Shown here piece by piece: positions 23,627-33,955 of a stretch of DNA of 64,000 nt (positions within the stretch are counted from its first letter, which is position 1; each line of letters begins with the position of its first letter). Below the pieces are notes generated by a model, which saw only the letters and a program-made list of their open reading frames with translations, searched no databases and had not been told where the DNA came from. The DNA comes from Mycolicibacterium austroafricanum (GTDB lineage Bacteria; Actinomycetota; Actinomycetes; Mycobacteriales; Mycobacteriaceae), in the NCBI RefSeq assembly GCF_000612725.1, contig NZ_HG964452.1, positions 624,540 through 688,539 on the forward strand. Reading direction: 5' to 3'. A program made the translations under genes and the position numbers.

Positions 23627-26449
23627 ATGGACACTCGGCTGGACACCCGGCATCCCGCGGGCAACCGCGCCCGGCCGCCGCTGCGCGGACGCGGTCACGA
23701 GTGCCGGGAACTGCAGAACCTGATCGCCGCGGTGCGCACCGGCGCCAGCCGGTCCCTGGTACTGCGTGGCGATGCAGGCATCGGAAAGACCGCGCTGCTC
23801 GACCACGTGGTGGCGCAGGCCGAGGGTTTCCGCATCGCCTACGTCGCAGGTGTGGAATCGGACATGGAGCTCGCCTTCGCCGGGCTGCACCAGCTGTGCG
23901 CCCCGCTGCTCACCCACCTTGACGAGCTGCCCGACCCGCAGCGGGACGCCCTGACCGTCGCGTTCGGTCAGGGCGCCGGCGCCACCCCGGACCGCTTCCT
24001 GGTCGGGTTGGCGGTGCTCAGCCTGATGGCTGCCGCGTCGACCGGTGAGCCGCTGCTGTGCGTCATCGACGACGCCCAGTGGCTCGACCAGGTGTCGGTG
24101 CAGACGCTGGCGTTCGTGGCGCGCCGCCTGCTGGCCGAACCCATCGCGATGGTGTTCGCCGCCCGCGACACCGGCGCCGAGGCGCTGAGCGGTCTGCCCG
24201 AGCTGGCCGTCCCTGGTCTGTCCGACGGCGAGGCCAGGGACCTGTTGGACTCGGTGGTGGTGGGGCGGCTGGATGACCGGGTGCGCGACCGCATCATCGC
24301 CGAGACGCGGGGCAACCCGCTGGCACTGCTCGACCTGCCGCACAACCACGTCGGCACCGAGCTGCCCGGCAGCGTCGCCACCCCGGGCAGCCGCCCCCTC
24401 GCCCGGCGTCTTGAACAGAGTTACGCGCGCCGCATCAGGGCCCTGCCGCCGCAGACCCAGCTTCTGCTGCTGGCGGCTGCGGCCGAGCCGGTCGGCGACG
24501 CTGCGGTGCTGATCCGGGCGGCCGCGCAACTCGGCATCGCGGTGGACATGCTGACACCCGCCGAGGCCGCGGGGGTGATCGAACTCGGTACCCGGGTGCG
24601 ATTCCGGCACCCGCTGGTCCGGTCGGCCGCCTATCAGGCCGCCGACCTGGCCGACCGGCGCACGGTCCACCGCGCGCTGGCCGAGGCGACCGACCCGGCC
24701 ACCGACCCCGACCGCCGCGCCTGGCATGCCGCCAACGCGGCGACCGGACCCGACGACGCGGTCGCCGCCGAGCTCGAAGCGTCCGCCGCCCGCGCGCAGG
24801 CCCGCGGCGGCGTGGCGGCTGCGGCGGCCTTCCTGGAGCGCGCGGCCGCACTGACCTCCGATCCCGCGCTGCGCGGCGCCCGTGCACTCGCCGCCGCCCA
24901 GGCCAAGCGCGACGCGGCGGCCCCTGCCGAGGCCCAGGAACTCCTCGCCGCCGCCGAGCTGGGGCGGCTCTCCGAACTTCAACAGGCGCAGGCGGCGCGA
25001 CTGCGCGCACAGATGGAGTTCACCCGGCGCCGCGGCGGCGATACCGGCGCCCGCCCACTCGACGAGACGGCATCGCAATTGCTCACGGCAGCAGCCAGTT
25101 TCGAACAACTCGACGGCTACGTGTCGCGGGAGGCCTACCTGGAGGCGCTGGCCGCCGCGATGTTCGCCGGCCGGCTCGGTGACCCCGGTGCGGTTCCGCG
25201 GATCGCCGCTGCCGCGAGTGCAGCGCTGGACCGTCTCCCCGAATCAGCGCGCCCCGTCGACGCGCTGCTGCGCGGCATCGTGGCGCGAATCACCGGCGGC
25301 GTCAGCGCCGGTGCCGCACCGCTACGGCTCGCGATGGACCTCATGCAGGAGCAGGCGCGCAACAACGACCACCGGGTGGCGCGCTGGATGGTGCCCGCGT
25401 TCCCGATCATGCAGGAAACAGCAGCGCTGGAGCTGTGGGACGAGACCGTTGTGCACCACCTCGCGTCCGTCGTGGTGCGCCGCGCCCGGGACGCGGGTGC
25501 CCTTGAGGCACTCCCCCAGGTGCTGGCCTACCGTGCCGGCTCGCACCTACTCGCCGGTGAGCTGTCCTCGGCGGCAACACTTCTCGAGGAAGCCGCATCG
25601 ATCACCGCGGCGACCAACAACTACACACCGGTGCGCTACCAGACGCTGACCCTGGCGGCGTGGCGCGGCGAACCCGCCGACGCGGAGGCGGTGATCGAGG
25701 CGGCCATCACCGATGCCAATGCCAGAGGTGAGGGCCGCGTCCTCGGCGCCGCCGATTATGCGTTCGCGGTGCTGTACAACGGTCTCGGGCGTTACCAGGA
25801 GGCGTGCAGCGCTGCCCGGCGGGCCTGCGAGTACGAGGATCTCGGCGTCCACAGCTGGGTGTTGGCCGAACTGGTCGAGGCCGCGGACCACTGCGGTGAC
25901 ACCGCGTTGGCGGTGTCGGCGCTCGAGCGCCTGCAGGAGCGCACCACCGACACCGGGACCGACTGGGGCCTGGGGACTCTGGCGGGAGCGCAGGCCCTGG
26001 TGGCCGACGACGATCACGCCGAAGCCCTGTTCGAGGAATCGATCGACCGCCTGGCACGCACCCGGGTGGCCGTGCACCTGGCCCGCGCGCATCTGCGCTA
26101 CGGCGAGTGGTTACGGCGGGCGCTGCGCCGCAACGACGCCCGCGAACAGCTCACGCTGGCCTCCGGTATGTTCACCCGATTCGGTGCCGCCGCCTTCGCC
26201 GAACGGACCCGCCGTGAGCTGATCGCGACCGGCGAGAAGGCCCGCCGGCAACCGGTCACCTCCGGCGCTCAGCTCACCGCCCAGGAGTCGCAGATCGCGC
26301 GGCTCGCAGGCGACGGGCTGACCAATCAGGAGATCGGGGCCCAGCTGTTCGTCAGCACCCACACCGTCGACTGGCACCTGCGGAAGGTGTTCGTCAAGCT
26401 CGGCATCACCTCACGCAGGCAGTTGCGCAGCGCGTCGTGGGCGAGTTGA
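23627..26449 (+). CDS. Large ATP-binding LuxR-family (LAL) transcriptional regulator
   Basis: This 940-residue protein has an N-terminal AAA/NACHT-like ATPase with Walker A GDAGIGKT (residues 48-55) and Walker B LLCVIDDAQWLD. A long alpha-helical, TPR-like middle is rich in Ala. The C-terminal LuxR helix-turn-helix (LTAQESQIARLAGDGLTNQEIG, about residues 880-938) ends with ITSRRQLR. LAL regulators resemble MalT and sense a ligand through the large middle region. ATG 23627 lies just after a putative ECF promoter, which suggests control by the neighbouring sigma factor. It is followed 140 bases later by another ECF sigma gene. Confidence 0.93.
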   Translation: MDTRLDTRHPAGNRARPPLRGRGHECRELQNLIAAVRTGASRSLVLRGDAGIGKTALLDHVVAQAEGFRIAYVAGVESDMELAFAGLHQLCAPLLTHLDELPDPQRDALTVAFGQGAGATPDRFLVGLAVLSLMAAASTGEPLLCVIDDAQWLDQVSVQTLAFVARRLLAEPIAMVFAARDTGAEALSGLPELAVPGLSDGEARDLLDSVVVGRLDDRVRDRIIAETRGNPLALLDLPHNHVGTELPGSVATPGSRPLARRLEQSYARRIRALPPQTQLLLLAAAAEPVGDAAVLIRAAAQLGIAVDMLTPAEAAGVIELGTRVRFRHPLVRSAAYQAADLADRRTVHRALAEATDPATDPDRRAWHAANAATGPDDAVAAELEASAARAQARGGVAAAAAFLERAAALTSDPALRGARALAAAQAKRDAAAPAEAQELLAAAELGRLSELQQAQAARLRAQMEFTRRRGGDTGARPLDETASQLLTAAASFEQLDGYVSREAYLEALAAAMFAGRLGDPGAVPRIAAAASAALDRLPESARPVDALLRGIVARITGGVSAGAAPLRLAMDLMQEQARNNDHRVARWMVPAFPIMQETAALELWDETVVHHLASVVVRRARDAGALEALPQVLAYRAGSHLLAGELSSAATLLEEAASITAATNNYTPVRYQTLTLAAWRGEPADAEAVIEAAITDANARGEGRVLGAADYAFAVLYNGLGRYQEACSAARRACEYEDLGVHSWVLAELVEAADHCGDTALAVSALERLQERTTDTGTDWGLGTLAGAQALVADDDHAEALFEESIDRLARTRVAVHLARAHLRYGEWLRRALRRNDAREQLTLASGMFTRFGAAAFAERTRRELIATGEKARRQPVTSGAQLTAQESQIARLAGDGLTNQEIGAQLFVSTHTVDWHLRKVFVKLGITSRRQLRSASWAS

Positions 26450-26589
26450 CCGGGGCGCGGACCTCGTAGTCCGCCCCGACCACGCACCACACCACGCATT
26501 TCCGAGGGTCCGCCCGTCGGCCCGAATCGGGAGCCTTGAGAGGTGGCCGCGCCACCGCGGCACCCCACCACCGGAGAGGCCCCCCGATC

Positions 26590-27219
26590 ATGACGATGAC
26601 GATCTCGACACCGGCAGACCGCGAAACCGCCACCGCCGATTCGGACCCCGAACTGGCCGCCCGATTCGAACGCGAGGCGCTGCCGCTGCGCGATGTGCTG
26701 CTGCGCGGCGCGCGGCGGCTGACGACCAACGAGGCCGACGCCGAGGACCTGCTGCAGGACACCCTGCTGGCCGCCTACAAGGGTTTCCGGACGTCCACCC
26801 CGGGGACGAACATCCAGGCCTGGCTGTTCCGCATCATGCAGAACCGCTGGATCAACAACTTCCGGCGCAAGCAGCGCCGCGTCGACGAGGTGACCATGGA
26901 CGGCATCACCGAGGGGGCGCTCGCGGCCGGAACCCGACGCGCACCGGCGGCACCGCACTCGGTGGAGGCGGAGCTGTTCGGCGGGATCGCCGACGACGAC
27001 GTCACCGCTGCCCTCGGTGCACTTCCCGAGGGTTACCGACTGGTGCTGTACTACGCCGAGGTCGAGGGATACACCTACGCCGAGACCGCCGCGATCCTGT
27101 CCATTCCGCCGGGCACCGTGATGTCCCGCGTCTACCGCGCCCGGCAGCGGCTCCGGATCGCCCTGGCGCACAAGGCGGTCGGGCGAGGAGCCGAGCTCGA
27201 CGACGAGATCGCGGCGTAG
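26590..27219 (+). CDS. ECF RNA polymerase sigma factor (SigE/SigH-like)
   Basis: This 209-residue sigma factor has region 2 motifs EADAEDLLQDTLLAAY and NIQAWLFRIMQNRWINNFRRK, then region 4 LGALPEGYRLVLYYAEVEGYTYAETAAILSIPPGTVMSRVYRARQRLR. The layout resembles RpoE/SigH-group ECFs, which are normally paired with an anti-sigma factor. None is adjacent: the next gene is convergent and split by an insertion element. ATG 26590 follows a GGAGAGG. The DNA between LuxR and this gene (26450-26589) has no recognisable promoter for an ECF. Confidence 0.9.
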   Translation: MTMTISTPADRETATADSDPELAARFEREALPLRDVLLRGARRLTTNEADAEDLLQDTLLAAYKGFRTSTPGTNIQAWLFRIMQNRWINNFRRKQRRVDEVTMDGITEGALAAGTRRAPAAPHSVEAELFGGIADDDVTAALGALPEGYRLVLYYAEVEGYTYAETAAILSIPPGTVMSRVYRARQRLRIALAHKAVGRGAELDDEIAA

Positions 27220-27223
27220 CCCG

Positions 27224-30003
27224 TTACAGCATGGTGACCGGCGTGAAGGTGTGCACCGTGGTCACGTAGCTGCCGTCGACCCGTTCCGACACCGTCACGT
27301 ACGGGGTGCCATCGGGTCCGAACTTCACGGGCTCGACGAGCTCGCCCTGTCCGAGGTCGAGCTCGAGGACCTTGACCGGACCCGTCGACGTCAATGCCCA
27401 GACCCCTTGATCGGCACCGGTGAGTGTGGCGTACGGGGTGCCGTCGGGTCCGAACACGACTCCCTCCTGCCAGAACACGTAATCCTGCTGCGCCGACTGG
27501 AGGAACCCCGAGAGGTCCGCGGTGGCGATCGTCGCGCCGTCCTGGTCGAACCGCAGGAAGTGGTACTCGAACGGCGACTGGCCGGTCTCCACGGTGATGA
27601 GCACCCCACTGCCGTCCGGGCCGAACTGGATCGACGGGTAATTCGGCTGCAACGGGGCACCCGGCAGCATGGGCGTGACCGTGTCGGTGGACAGCGCGAG
27701 CACGGCCCGCGAAGTGACCCGCCCCTGCTCGTCGCGTGTCTCGATGACCTGATACGCCGCGCCGTCCGGGCCGAAGTCGACCGGGGTGGCGACGACGGCG
27801 CCGGCGGGCAGTGTGACGGTGCGCGCGATCGTCCCGTCGGGGTTCACCACCGCGAGATAGCTGACGCCGCCGGACTGGTAGGCGACGTAGCCGTTATCGC
27901 CGATGTTCGGGTTGGCGTCATCGCCGGTGACGGCGGGGCTGACACTCGGCAGCACCGGGAAGATCGTGCCGGGAATGTCGACCGTGGTGACCTCACCGGA
28001 GGTGCTGATGATCGCCACGCTGTCGGTCCCGGTCGCGGAGTTACGTACCGCCACGTACACCGTGCCGTCGGGGGTGACGCTGATCGGGTTGATGACGCGC
28101 CCGTCGATGGGATCGGACGTTTCGATTGTGTCCGCGGTGATCCGGGAGATGTAGGACTTCCCGGTCGACTCGTCGTAGGTGTACTGGTAGACACCGTCTG
28201 CGGTGATCACCTTCGCGCCGTCCGGATTGCCGGGGATCTCCCGCACGGTGTTCGACGTCCCGGTGAACGTGTACACGCGAGTTGTCTTGGTGCCGAATAC
28301 GTTTCGCTCGACGGTGAGATAGCCACGGCCGTCCTGGCCGATGACGACGTCGTTGACGGTGTCGGCGCCCAGGGGTAGTGACACCCGCCGCGAGTTGCCG
28401 CCCGGCCCGACTGCCAGCACCGACGTGACGCCGAACGAGCGGGACACGATGTAAACGCTGCCGTCGGGCGCCACGCTCGGCGAGTCAGCGGCCACCCCGA
28501 GCTGATACACGCGCAGCCCACCCGTTGCCGAGACGCGGACCAGCCGGTCGCCGGATCCGGACGCGAACTGTCGGGTCTTGAAGAACACTGCGCCGTTCGG
28601 CGCGACCGTCATCGGCGCCGACGGCTGCCCGATCACCGTTCCGAGGGTCTTCACCTCACCCTGGCCGTCCACGATGGAGACGGTGGAGGTGTTCGAGGAC
28701 GCCTTGTACGTGGTCACCAGGAGGCTGCCGTCGGGCCGGACGACCGGAAGCGCTTGTTCCACCGGGTATCCGGGGATGACGTCGGTGGTCTTGAGCACCT
28801 GGCCGTCCTCGTCGAGGATGCTGACGCGGGTCCGGATCGGGTTGTTGGTCGAGTCGAGGTCATACGTGACCTGATAGATGGTGCCGTTGGAGCTGACGAG
28901 GACGGGGCCGGCCGCCCGCCCCGGAGTCGACGCGCTCGACTCGGCGTAGGCGGCGACGATGACATCCACCGTGGCCGTGCGGATCCCGCCGTGCCCGTCG
29001 CTGATCGTGAAGGTCAGCGTGTCGATTCTGGCGTCGTCCGGTGCGTCGGGGTCGCTGGCGGCTTCCCGGGCCGCGGCGGTCGGCGTGTAGGTGAACGTCC
29101 CGTCGCCGTTGTCGACGAGCTCACCCTTACCGGTCGAGAGCGGTCCGGTGATGTCGAGCGGGTCCCGGTCGAAGTCGTAGGCACTGACCCTGATGATCGC
29201 GGTGCCCGTGGTCAGGCTCGGGTTGTCGGCACGGGCGCGCGCGCCGAACGGATCGGCGTTGCGCGCCAGGATGTCTACGGTGACGGGGACTTCGACCGCG
29301 TTGCCTGCGGCGTCTTTGACCGTGACCGTGAAGGTGTCGGTCTTGGCCTCGGTGGACGCCCCGTCTGCAGCAGCGGCGTGGCGCGCCGTGGCGCTCGGGG
29401 TGTACCGGAACGTGCCCCACGGGGTGACGGTGACGGTGCCCTTCTCCGTGCTGGTCGATCCGCTGTACGTGAGCCAACCGCCGTCAGGATCGGTCGCCTT
29501 CACCTGTCCGCGGACGGTGCCGGTGAAAATCCCGGGGTCCCCCTTGGTGACCTCGCCGGGCTCAGGCACCGCGGCGGCGCCCGGGTCCACCAGTTCGGTG
29601 GTGCCCGTCGGCGTACCGCTGTCACCGATTTCGGTCCGCGGTTGACCGAACTGGCGCCGCGCGAACGCCAGCAGCGTCCACAGCAGTGGCGACTCGACCG
29701 GATCGGCCGGCGCGGTGTCACCCCACGACTTCGGCGCGAACAGCGCCGTGACGATCGAGGACGGCGCCGATATCGGTGATTCGACGGGCTCGGGTGCATC
29801 GTCGGAGACCTCGGCGGGCTGTTCCACCGCGACGTCGTCTGCGACTCCGGGCTCGGCCACTTCGGCTGGATCCCCACCGTCGGCCTCGTCGTCGGCCTCG
29901 TCAGCGATGGGCTCCGCTTCGGGGGCGACCACGTCGACGTCGGCCTCGGTGTCGGTGTCCTCCCGGTCGGCCCGAGCCTCGTCGGCGTCCTCTCCGGTTG
30001 ATA
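27224..30003 (-). pseudogene. Large secreted multidomain protein, C-terminal part (5' end separated by IS110-family element)
   Basis: About 920 codons remain open up to the insertion near 30003. The order is: an acidic Glu/Asp/Ala-rich linker; two cadherin-like/VCBS-type domains (each with a GTFRYTP or GTFTYTP strand and a DTFTV or DTLTF strand); then some ten to twelve repeated PDGxxY(V/I)-type blades resembling a beta-propeller (for example PDGTVYVAV, PDGSVYIVS, PDGTPYATL). No signal peptide remains. The missing N-terminus with leader lies at 31735-32043 on the same strand, beyond the element. The separated part might still be translated from an internal start such as 29932, but would stay cytoplasmic. 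Confidence 0.75.
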
Positions 30004-30126
30004 TGACTTGAGCTAGTCCTTCACAAACGCCTCCGGGGGTGTCAGGAAGGGATTGTCAAAGATTCCTATGAGGACCTGAGCGTGGGTGCGCTCTTGGTCC
30101 TCCTGGCACGCCCCGGAGGTGTTGTT

Positions 30127-31341
30127 GTGTCTGTGCAGAGTGCTCCAGTCACGTCGTCCACGATCGTCGTTGCCGTCGATGTCGGCAAGACTTCGGCGAC
30201 GGTGTCGGTCACCGACGGCGCTCGTCGGCGGTTGATGGGCCCGGTTGAGTTCGCGATGACCCGGTCGGGTCTGAGGGCTGCGACGCAGCGCGTGTTAGCC
30301 GTGGCGCCCTCGTGTCCGCAGATCAGGGTGGGTGTGGAAGCGGCTGGCCACTACCACCGGCCCGTGGTGGATTACCGGTGGCCGCCGGGCTGGGAGGTGC
30401 TCGAGCTCAATCCCGCTCATGTCGCCGAGCAGCGCCGAGTGATGGGCCGGCGGCGGGTCAAGACCGACGGAATCGACTTGGAGGCGATCACCGAGTTGAT
30501 GTTGGCCGGTCGTGGCCGGGTGGTCGGTGAGCGGGAGGTGCTCATCGGCGAAGTAGCGGCGTGGGCCCAGCATCGGTCGCGGCGAGTCGCTACCCGGACG
30601 GCGACCAAGAACCAGCTGCTCGCACAACTCGATCGGGCGTTTCCCGGACTGACGCTGGCGTTGCCGGATGTGTTGGGCACCAAAATCGGCCGCCTGGTCG
30701 CCGCCGAGTTCGCCGATCCGGCGCGGTTGGCGACGCTGGGAACGACCCGGTTGATCCGATTCGCCGCCGCCCGTGACGTCCAATTACGCCGCCCGCTCGC
30801 CGAGCGTCTGGTGACCGCGGCCAAGGACGCGTTACCGACTCGCGACGCAGTGGTGGCTCGACAGGTGCTGGCTTCTGACATGGCTTTGTTGGCTGACTTG
30901 AGTTCCCGGATCGCCGATGCAGAGACTGAATTGGCACGGCTGTTGCCACTGAGCCCGTTCAGTACCCTGACCTCGGTGCCCGGCTGGGGCGTCGTCCGTG
31001 TCTCGAATTATGCTGCTGCCCTTGGTGATCCAACACGGTGGCCGGGACCCCGGCAGATCTATCGCGCGTCGGGGCTATCTCCGATGCAGTACGAGTCGGC
31101 CGGTAAGCGCCGAGACGGATCGATCAGCCGCGAGGGCAGTGTGGCGCTGCGTCGAGCGTTGATAGATCTCGGTATCGGATTGTGGCTCACCGAGCCATCG
31201 GCCAAGTCCTACGCCCACGGACTCAAGGACCGCGGCAAGCGCGGTGGCGTCATCGCCTGCGCGCTGGCGCATCGCGCTAATCGCGTCGCCCATGCCCTGG
31301 TCCGCGACCACGCCGTCTACGACCCCGCCCGCTGGACCTGA
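30127..31341 (+). CDS. IS110-family DEDD transposase
   Basis: This 404-residue protein has the N-terminal RuvC-like DEDD domain (VVAVDVGKTSATVSV with D18; VGVEAAGHYH with Glu; KTDGIDLEAI with the Asp pair) and the C-terminal transposase_20 domain (LTSVPGWGVV, YRASGLSPMQYES, GSISREGS with the likely catalytic serine). These enzymes make recombinase-like insertions directed by a structured RNA from the element. GTG 30127 was selected because GGAGG sits seven bases upstream. Length is typical and no frameshift is seen, so the copy may be active. Confidence 0.93.
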   Translation: MSVQSAPVTSSTIVVAVDVGKTSATVSVTDGARRRLMGPVEFAMTRSGLRAATQRVLAVAPSCPQIRVGVEAAGHYHRPVVDYRWPPGWEVLELNPAHVAEQRRVMGRRRVKTDGIDLEAITELMLAGRGRVVGEREVLIGEVAAWAQHRSRRVATRTATKNQLLAQLDRAFPGLTLALPDVLGTKIGRLVAAEFADPARLATLGTTRLIRFAAARDVQLRRPLAERLVTAAKDALPTRDAVVARQVLASDMALLADLSSRIADAETELARLLPLSPFSTLTSVPGWGVVRVSNYAAALGDPTRWPGPRQIYRASGLSPMQYESAGKRRDGSISREGSVALRRALIDLGIGLWLTEPSAKSYAHGLKDRGKRGGVIACALAHRANRVAHALVRDHAVYDPARWT

Positions 31342-31427
31342 AGAACCAGACCCCAGCCCAGGAAGGAGCCGTTACCTAACACCCCCTTCACAACCCTCGT
31401 CGGCAGTGCCACGCTGAAGGAGCGGGA

Positions 31428-31508
31428 CGAAGGGCCGGATCCGATGCCGCTCCGGTTATGGCGGACCCACCGGGTTACGCCGCATCTAACTTGGCACCCG
31501 GCCCTTCG
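31428..31508 (+). ncRNA. Putative IS110-family bridge RNA (seekRNA) core
   Basis: The 394 bases after the transposase contain no convincing ORF but do contain nested stems. The outer stem is 31428-31438 with 31498-31508, 11 perfect pairs (CGAAGGGCCGG with CCGGCCCTTCG). The middle stem is GATGC 31443-31447 with GCATC 31482-31486. The inner stem is CCGGT 31452-31456 with ACCGG 31469-31473. IS110/IS1111 elements carry guide RNAs in a long non-coding end, so this is the likely one. The true RNA is probably longer than the span given, and its strand is assumed to follow the transposase. Confidence 0.5.
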
Positions 31509-31734
31509 CCTCCACGGCAGCCCGAACGACGCCAGATGACCCACACCTCGAGGTCGCATAAGTCAACGTGGGCGCCCGGCACCCGCCCCCCAAACCCAAA
31601 GCCTCACCGCCGACACCAGAGCATCACCACCACACCCGAAAACCCCGGATGTCGACCCATCACGCCCAAACCGGTTCTTGACACGACCTACAGCCAGTTA
31701 GCTCGCCTTCTGAACGATTGCTGCCATACGAGCC

Positions 31735-32043
31735 GCGCGTCTTTTTCTCGGGTTGTCCGCCGTCCTCGTCGCTGCCATCGCCGCCGTCCTCGGACTGCGG
31801 AGCCTCCTCGTCGTGGTCCTCGCCGGAATTGACTTCGTCGTCAACCGCGTCGTCGGGCCGCGCGTCATCGGCGGCGGTCGAATCCTCGGCTGTGTCCTCG
31901 GCTTTGGTGTTGTCGGCACTGCTCGACGACGCGGCGTCGCTCGGCTCCGCCCACGCCGCCCCGGGCAGTGCAACCGTTGCCGCCCCCACCCCGAGCGCGA
32001 CGGCCAACGCCCCGACCCGACCCACGAACTGCGCATAACCCAT
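31735..32043 (-). pseudogene. N-terminal secretion module of the IS-split protein
   Basis: From ATG 32043 (after GGGGGGAT) it encodes a signal peptide MGYAQFVGRVGALAVALGVG followed by an AWA cleavage site and about 75 residues of acidic low-complexity sequence (DDAVDDEVNSGEDHDEEAPQ). The open frame runs on into the insertion as unrelated residues and stops at 31660. The acid-rich stretch continues naturally into the acidic start of the fragment ending at 27224, so the two pieces were very likely one gene. The same leader type occurs at 16.26 kb and 62.1 kb in intact genes. Confidence 0.75.
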
Positions 32044-32134
32044 GCGATCCCCCCAGAATTTGCTGATGAACGAAGGCCAGCCTAAGGCCGAACGCTCGCG
32101 GGGGGGTGGGATTTCGCGGAAACCAGACGCGTGG

Positions 32135-33955
32135 CTACGCCAGCGACTGCACCCAGGACCGGTGCAGCGCCGCATAGTGCCCGTGGTCGCGCGCGGTGAG
32201 CTCGTCGGGCGCGCCGTCTTCGACGATCCGTCCGTGCTCCAACACCAGCACACGGTCGGCGATCTGCACCGTCGAAAGCCGGTGGGCGATGACGACAGCG
32301 GTCCGGTCGGCCAGCACGGTCTCCAGCGCGCGCTGCACCATCCGCTCGCTCGGGATGTCGAGCGACGACGTCGCCTCGTCGAGGATCAAGACCGCGGGAT
32401 CGGCCAGGAACGCCCGCGCGAACGCGACCAGTTGACGTTGTCCCGCCGACAGCCGTCCGCCGCGCTTGGCGACGTCGGTGTCATACCCGTCGGGCAGTGC
32501 CCCGATGAACGTGTGTGCCCCGACCGCGCGTGCTGCCGCGCGCACCTCGTCATCGGTGGCGTCGGGCCTGCCGAACCGGATGTTGTCGGCGACAGTGCCT
32601 CCGAACATGAAGTTCTCCTGCGTGACCATCACGACGTGGCGGCGCAGCTCGGCCTGTGCCACGTCACGCAGATCGATTCCGTCGAGCATCACCGTGCCTG
32701 CCACCGGATCGTAGAACCGGGTGATCAACTTCGCGATGGTCGTCTTGCCCGCGCCCGTGGTGCCGACCAGCGCGACGGTCTGTCCGGCCGGGATCACCAG
32801 ATCCAGTCCGGGCAGCACCGGCCGACCCGGCACATATTCGAATGTCAGGTCACGCAGCGCGATTTCACCGCGGACCTCACCGAGCGCGACCGGGTGGGGC
32901 GGGTCGCTGATACCCGGCTTCTCGGCGAGCACCCCGGCGAGCTTCTCCAGCGCCGACGCCGCGGACTGGAACGTGTTGAAGAACTGGGAGATCTCCTGCA
33001 TGGGTTCGAAGAACATCCGCAGGTACAGCAGGAACGCCGCCAGCGTGCCGATCGTCATCTCGCCGTGCAGCACCCGGTAGCCGCCGTAGAGCAGCACCAC
33101 GCCGGTGGTGAGGTTGCCGACCAGTTTCACACCGGGCATGAACACGGCCAGCAGCTTGAACGTCTTCTCGTTGATGACGCGGTAGCGGTCGGCGATGTCC
33201 TCGAAGATCTGCTGGTTGCGCGGCTCGCGGCGGTAAGCCTGCACCGCTTTGATGCCCGTCATCGTCTCGACGAACTGCACGATCACTAACGCCGAGATCT
33301 CACGGACCTCGCGGTAGGTCTTCGACGACTCGCGCCGGAACCACATCACCAGCAGCACCAGGATCGGGAACGCCGCCAGGCACATCAGACCGAGCTTGAC
33401 GTCGAGCACCACCAGCAGCACCGCGGTGCCGACAAGCGTGAGCACCGCGGTGATCAGGCTGTCGAACCCGGTCTCCAGCATGTCCTGGATGGCCTCGACG
33501 TCGTTGGTGGAGCGGCTCACCACCCGTCCCGAGGTGTAGCGGTCGTGGAAGGCGATGTCGAGACGGCCGAAGTGGCGGAAGACCCGGCGCCGCAGTTCCA
33601 GAAGGACTTTCTGCCCGATTCGGCCTGACCGGCGAAGGAAGTACATCCGGCTGCAGGCCTGCACCACGACGACACCGCACAGCGCGGCCACGATCGTCAG
33701 CAGGGTCGTCGCGCGCTCGCCCGCGAGCAGCGGCGGGATCCCGTCATCGATGCCCTTCTGCACGAGCAGCGGGACCGACAGGCGGGCAGCGTTTTCCACC
33801 ACGACGACGACCGCGAGCGCGAGCACCACCCAGCGGTACGGGCGCAGCAGCGAGTACAGCATTGACCGCGCCTCACGCCGCCGCGGCACCGTCTCGTCGA
33901 TCGGGAGGTCGGTGTGTTCGTCGTACTTCCCGCGCCATTCCCCGTCGGCACTCAT
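32135..33955 (-). CDS. ABC exporter, fused permease-ATPase (consensus half of a heterodimer)
   Basis: This 606-residue half-transporter has a six-helix membrane domain (about residues 45-330) and a nucleotide-binding domain with Walker A GTTGAGKTT, signature LSAGQ and Walker B VLILDEATSSLD, keeping the catalytic Glu. ATG 33955 overlaps the stop of the preceding ABC gene (ATGA). The partner has a substituted Walker B Glu and a canonical LSGGQ, the complementary pattern found in heterodimeric exporters of the TM287/288 or BmrCD type. Likely function is export of lipids or drugs. Third gene of the three-ABC operon; ends the operon before the split secreted gene. Confidence 0.9.
   Translation of the reverse strand: MSADGEWRGKYDEHTDLPIDETVPRRREARSMLYSLLRPYRWVVLALAVVVVVENAARLSVPLLVQKGIDDGIPPLLAGERATTLLTIVAALCGVVVVQACSRMYFLRRSGRIGQKVLLELRRRVFRHFGRLDIAFHDRYTSGRVVSRSTNDVEAIQDMLETGFDSLITAVLTLVGTAVLLVVLDVKLGLMCLAAFPILVLLVMWFRRESSKTYREVREISALVIVQFVETMTGIKAVQAYRREPRNQQIFEDIADRYRVINEKTFKLLAVFMPGVKLVGNLTTGVVLLYGGYRVLHGEMTIGTLAAFLLYLRMFFEPMQEISQFFNTFQSAASALEKLAGVLAEKPGISDPPHPVALGEVRGEIALRDLTFEYVPGRPVLPGLDLVIPAGQTVALVGTTGAGKTTIAKLITRFYDPVAGTVMLDGIDLRDVAQAELRRHVVMVTQENFMFGGTVADNIRFGRPDATDDEVRAAARAVGAHTFIGALPDGYDTDVAKRGGRLSAGQRQLVAFARAFLADPAVLILDEATSSLDIPSERMVQRALETVLADRTAVVIAHRLSTVQIADRVLVLEHGRIVEDGAPDELTARDHGHYAALHRSWVQSLA

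Larger units (their letters stand above)
30000..31740 (+). mobile_element. IS110-family insertion sequence (boundaries approximate)
   Basis: The element carries one transposase of the DEDD type and separates the two halves of a secreted-protein gene. The ends are inferred from where coding of the host gene stops: near 30000-30003 on the left and about 31690-31745 on the right. No terminal inverted repeats or target duplications are obvious, as usual for IS110. The transposase is preceded by about 125 bases and followed by about 390 non-coding bases, an IS1111-like arrangement with the long non-coding end downstream. A CCTTCACAA string occurs at both the left (about 30017) and right (about 31384) non-coding parts. 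Confidence 0.8.
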
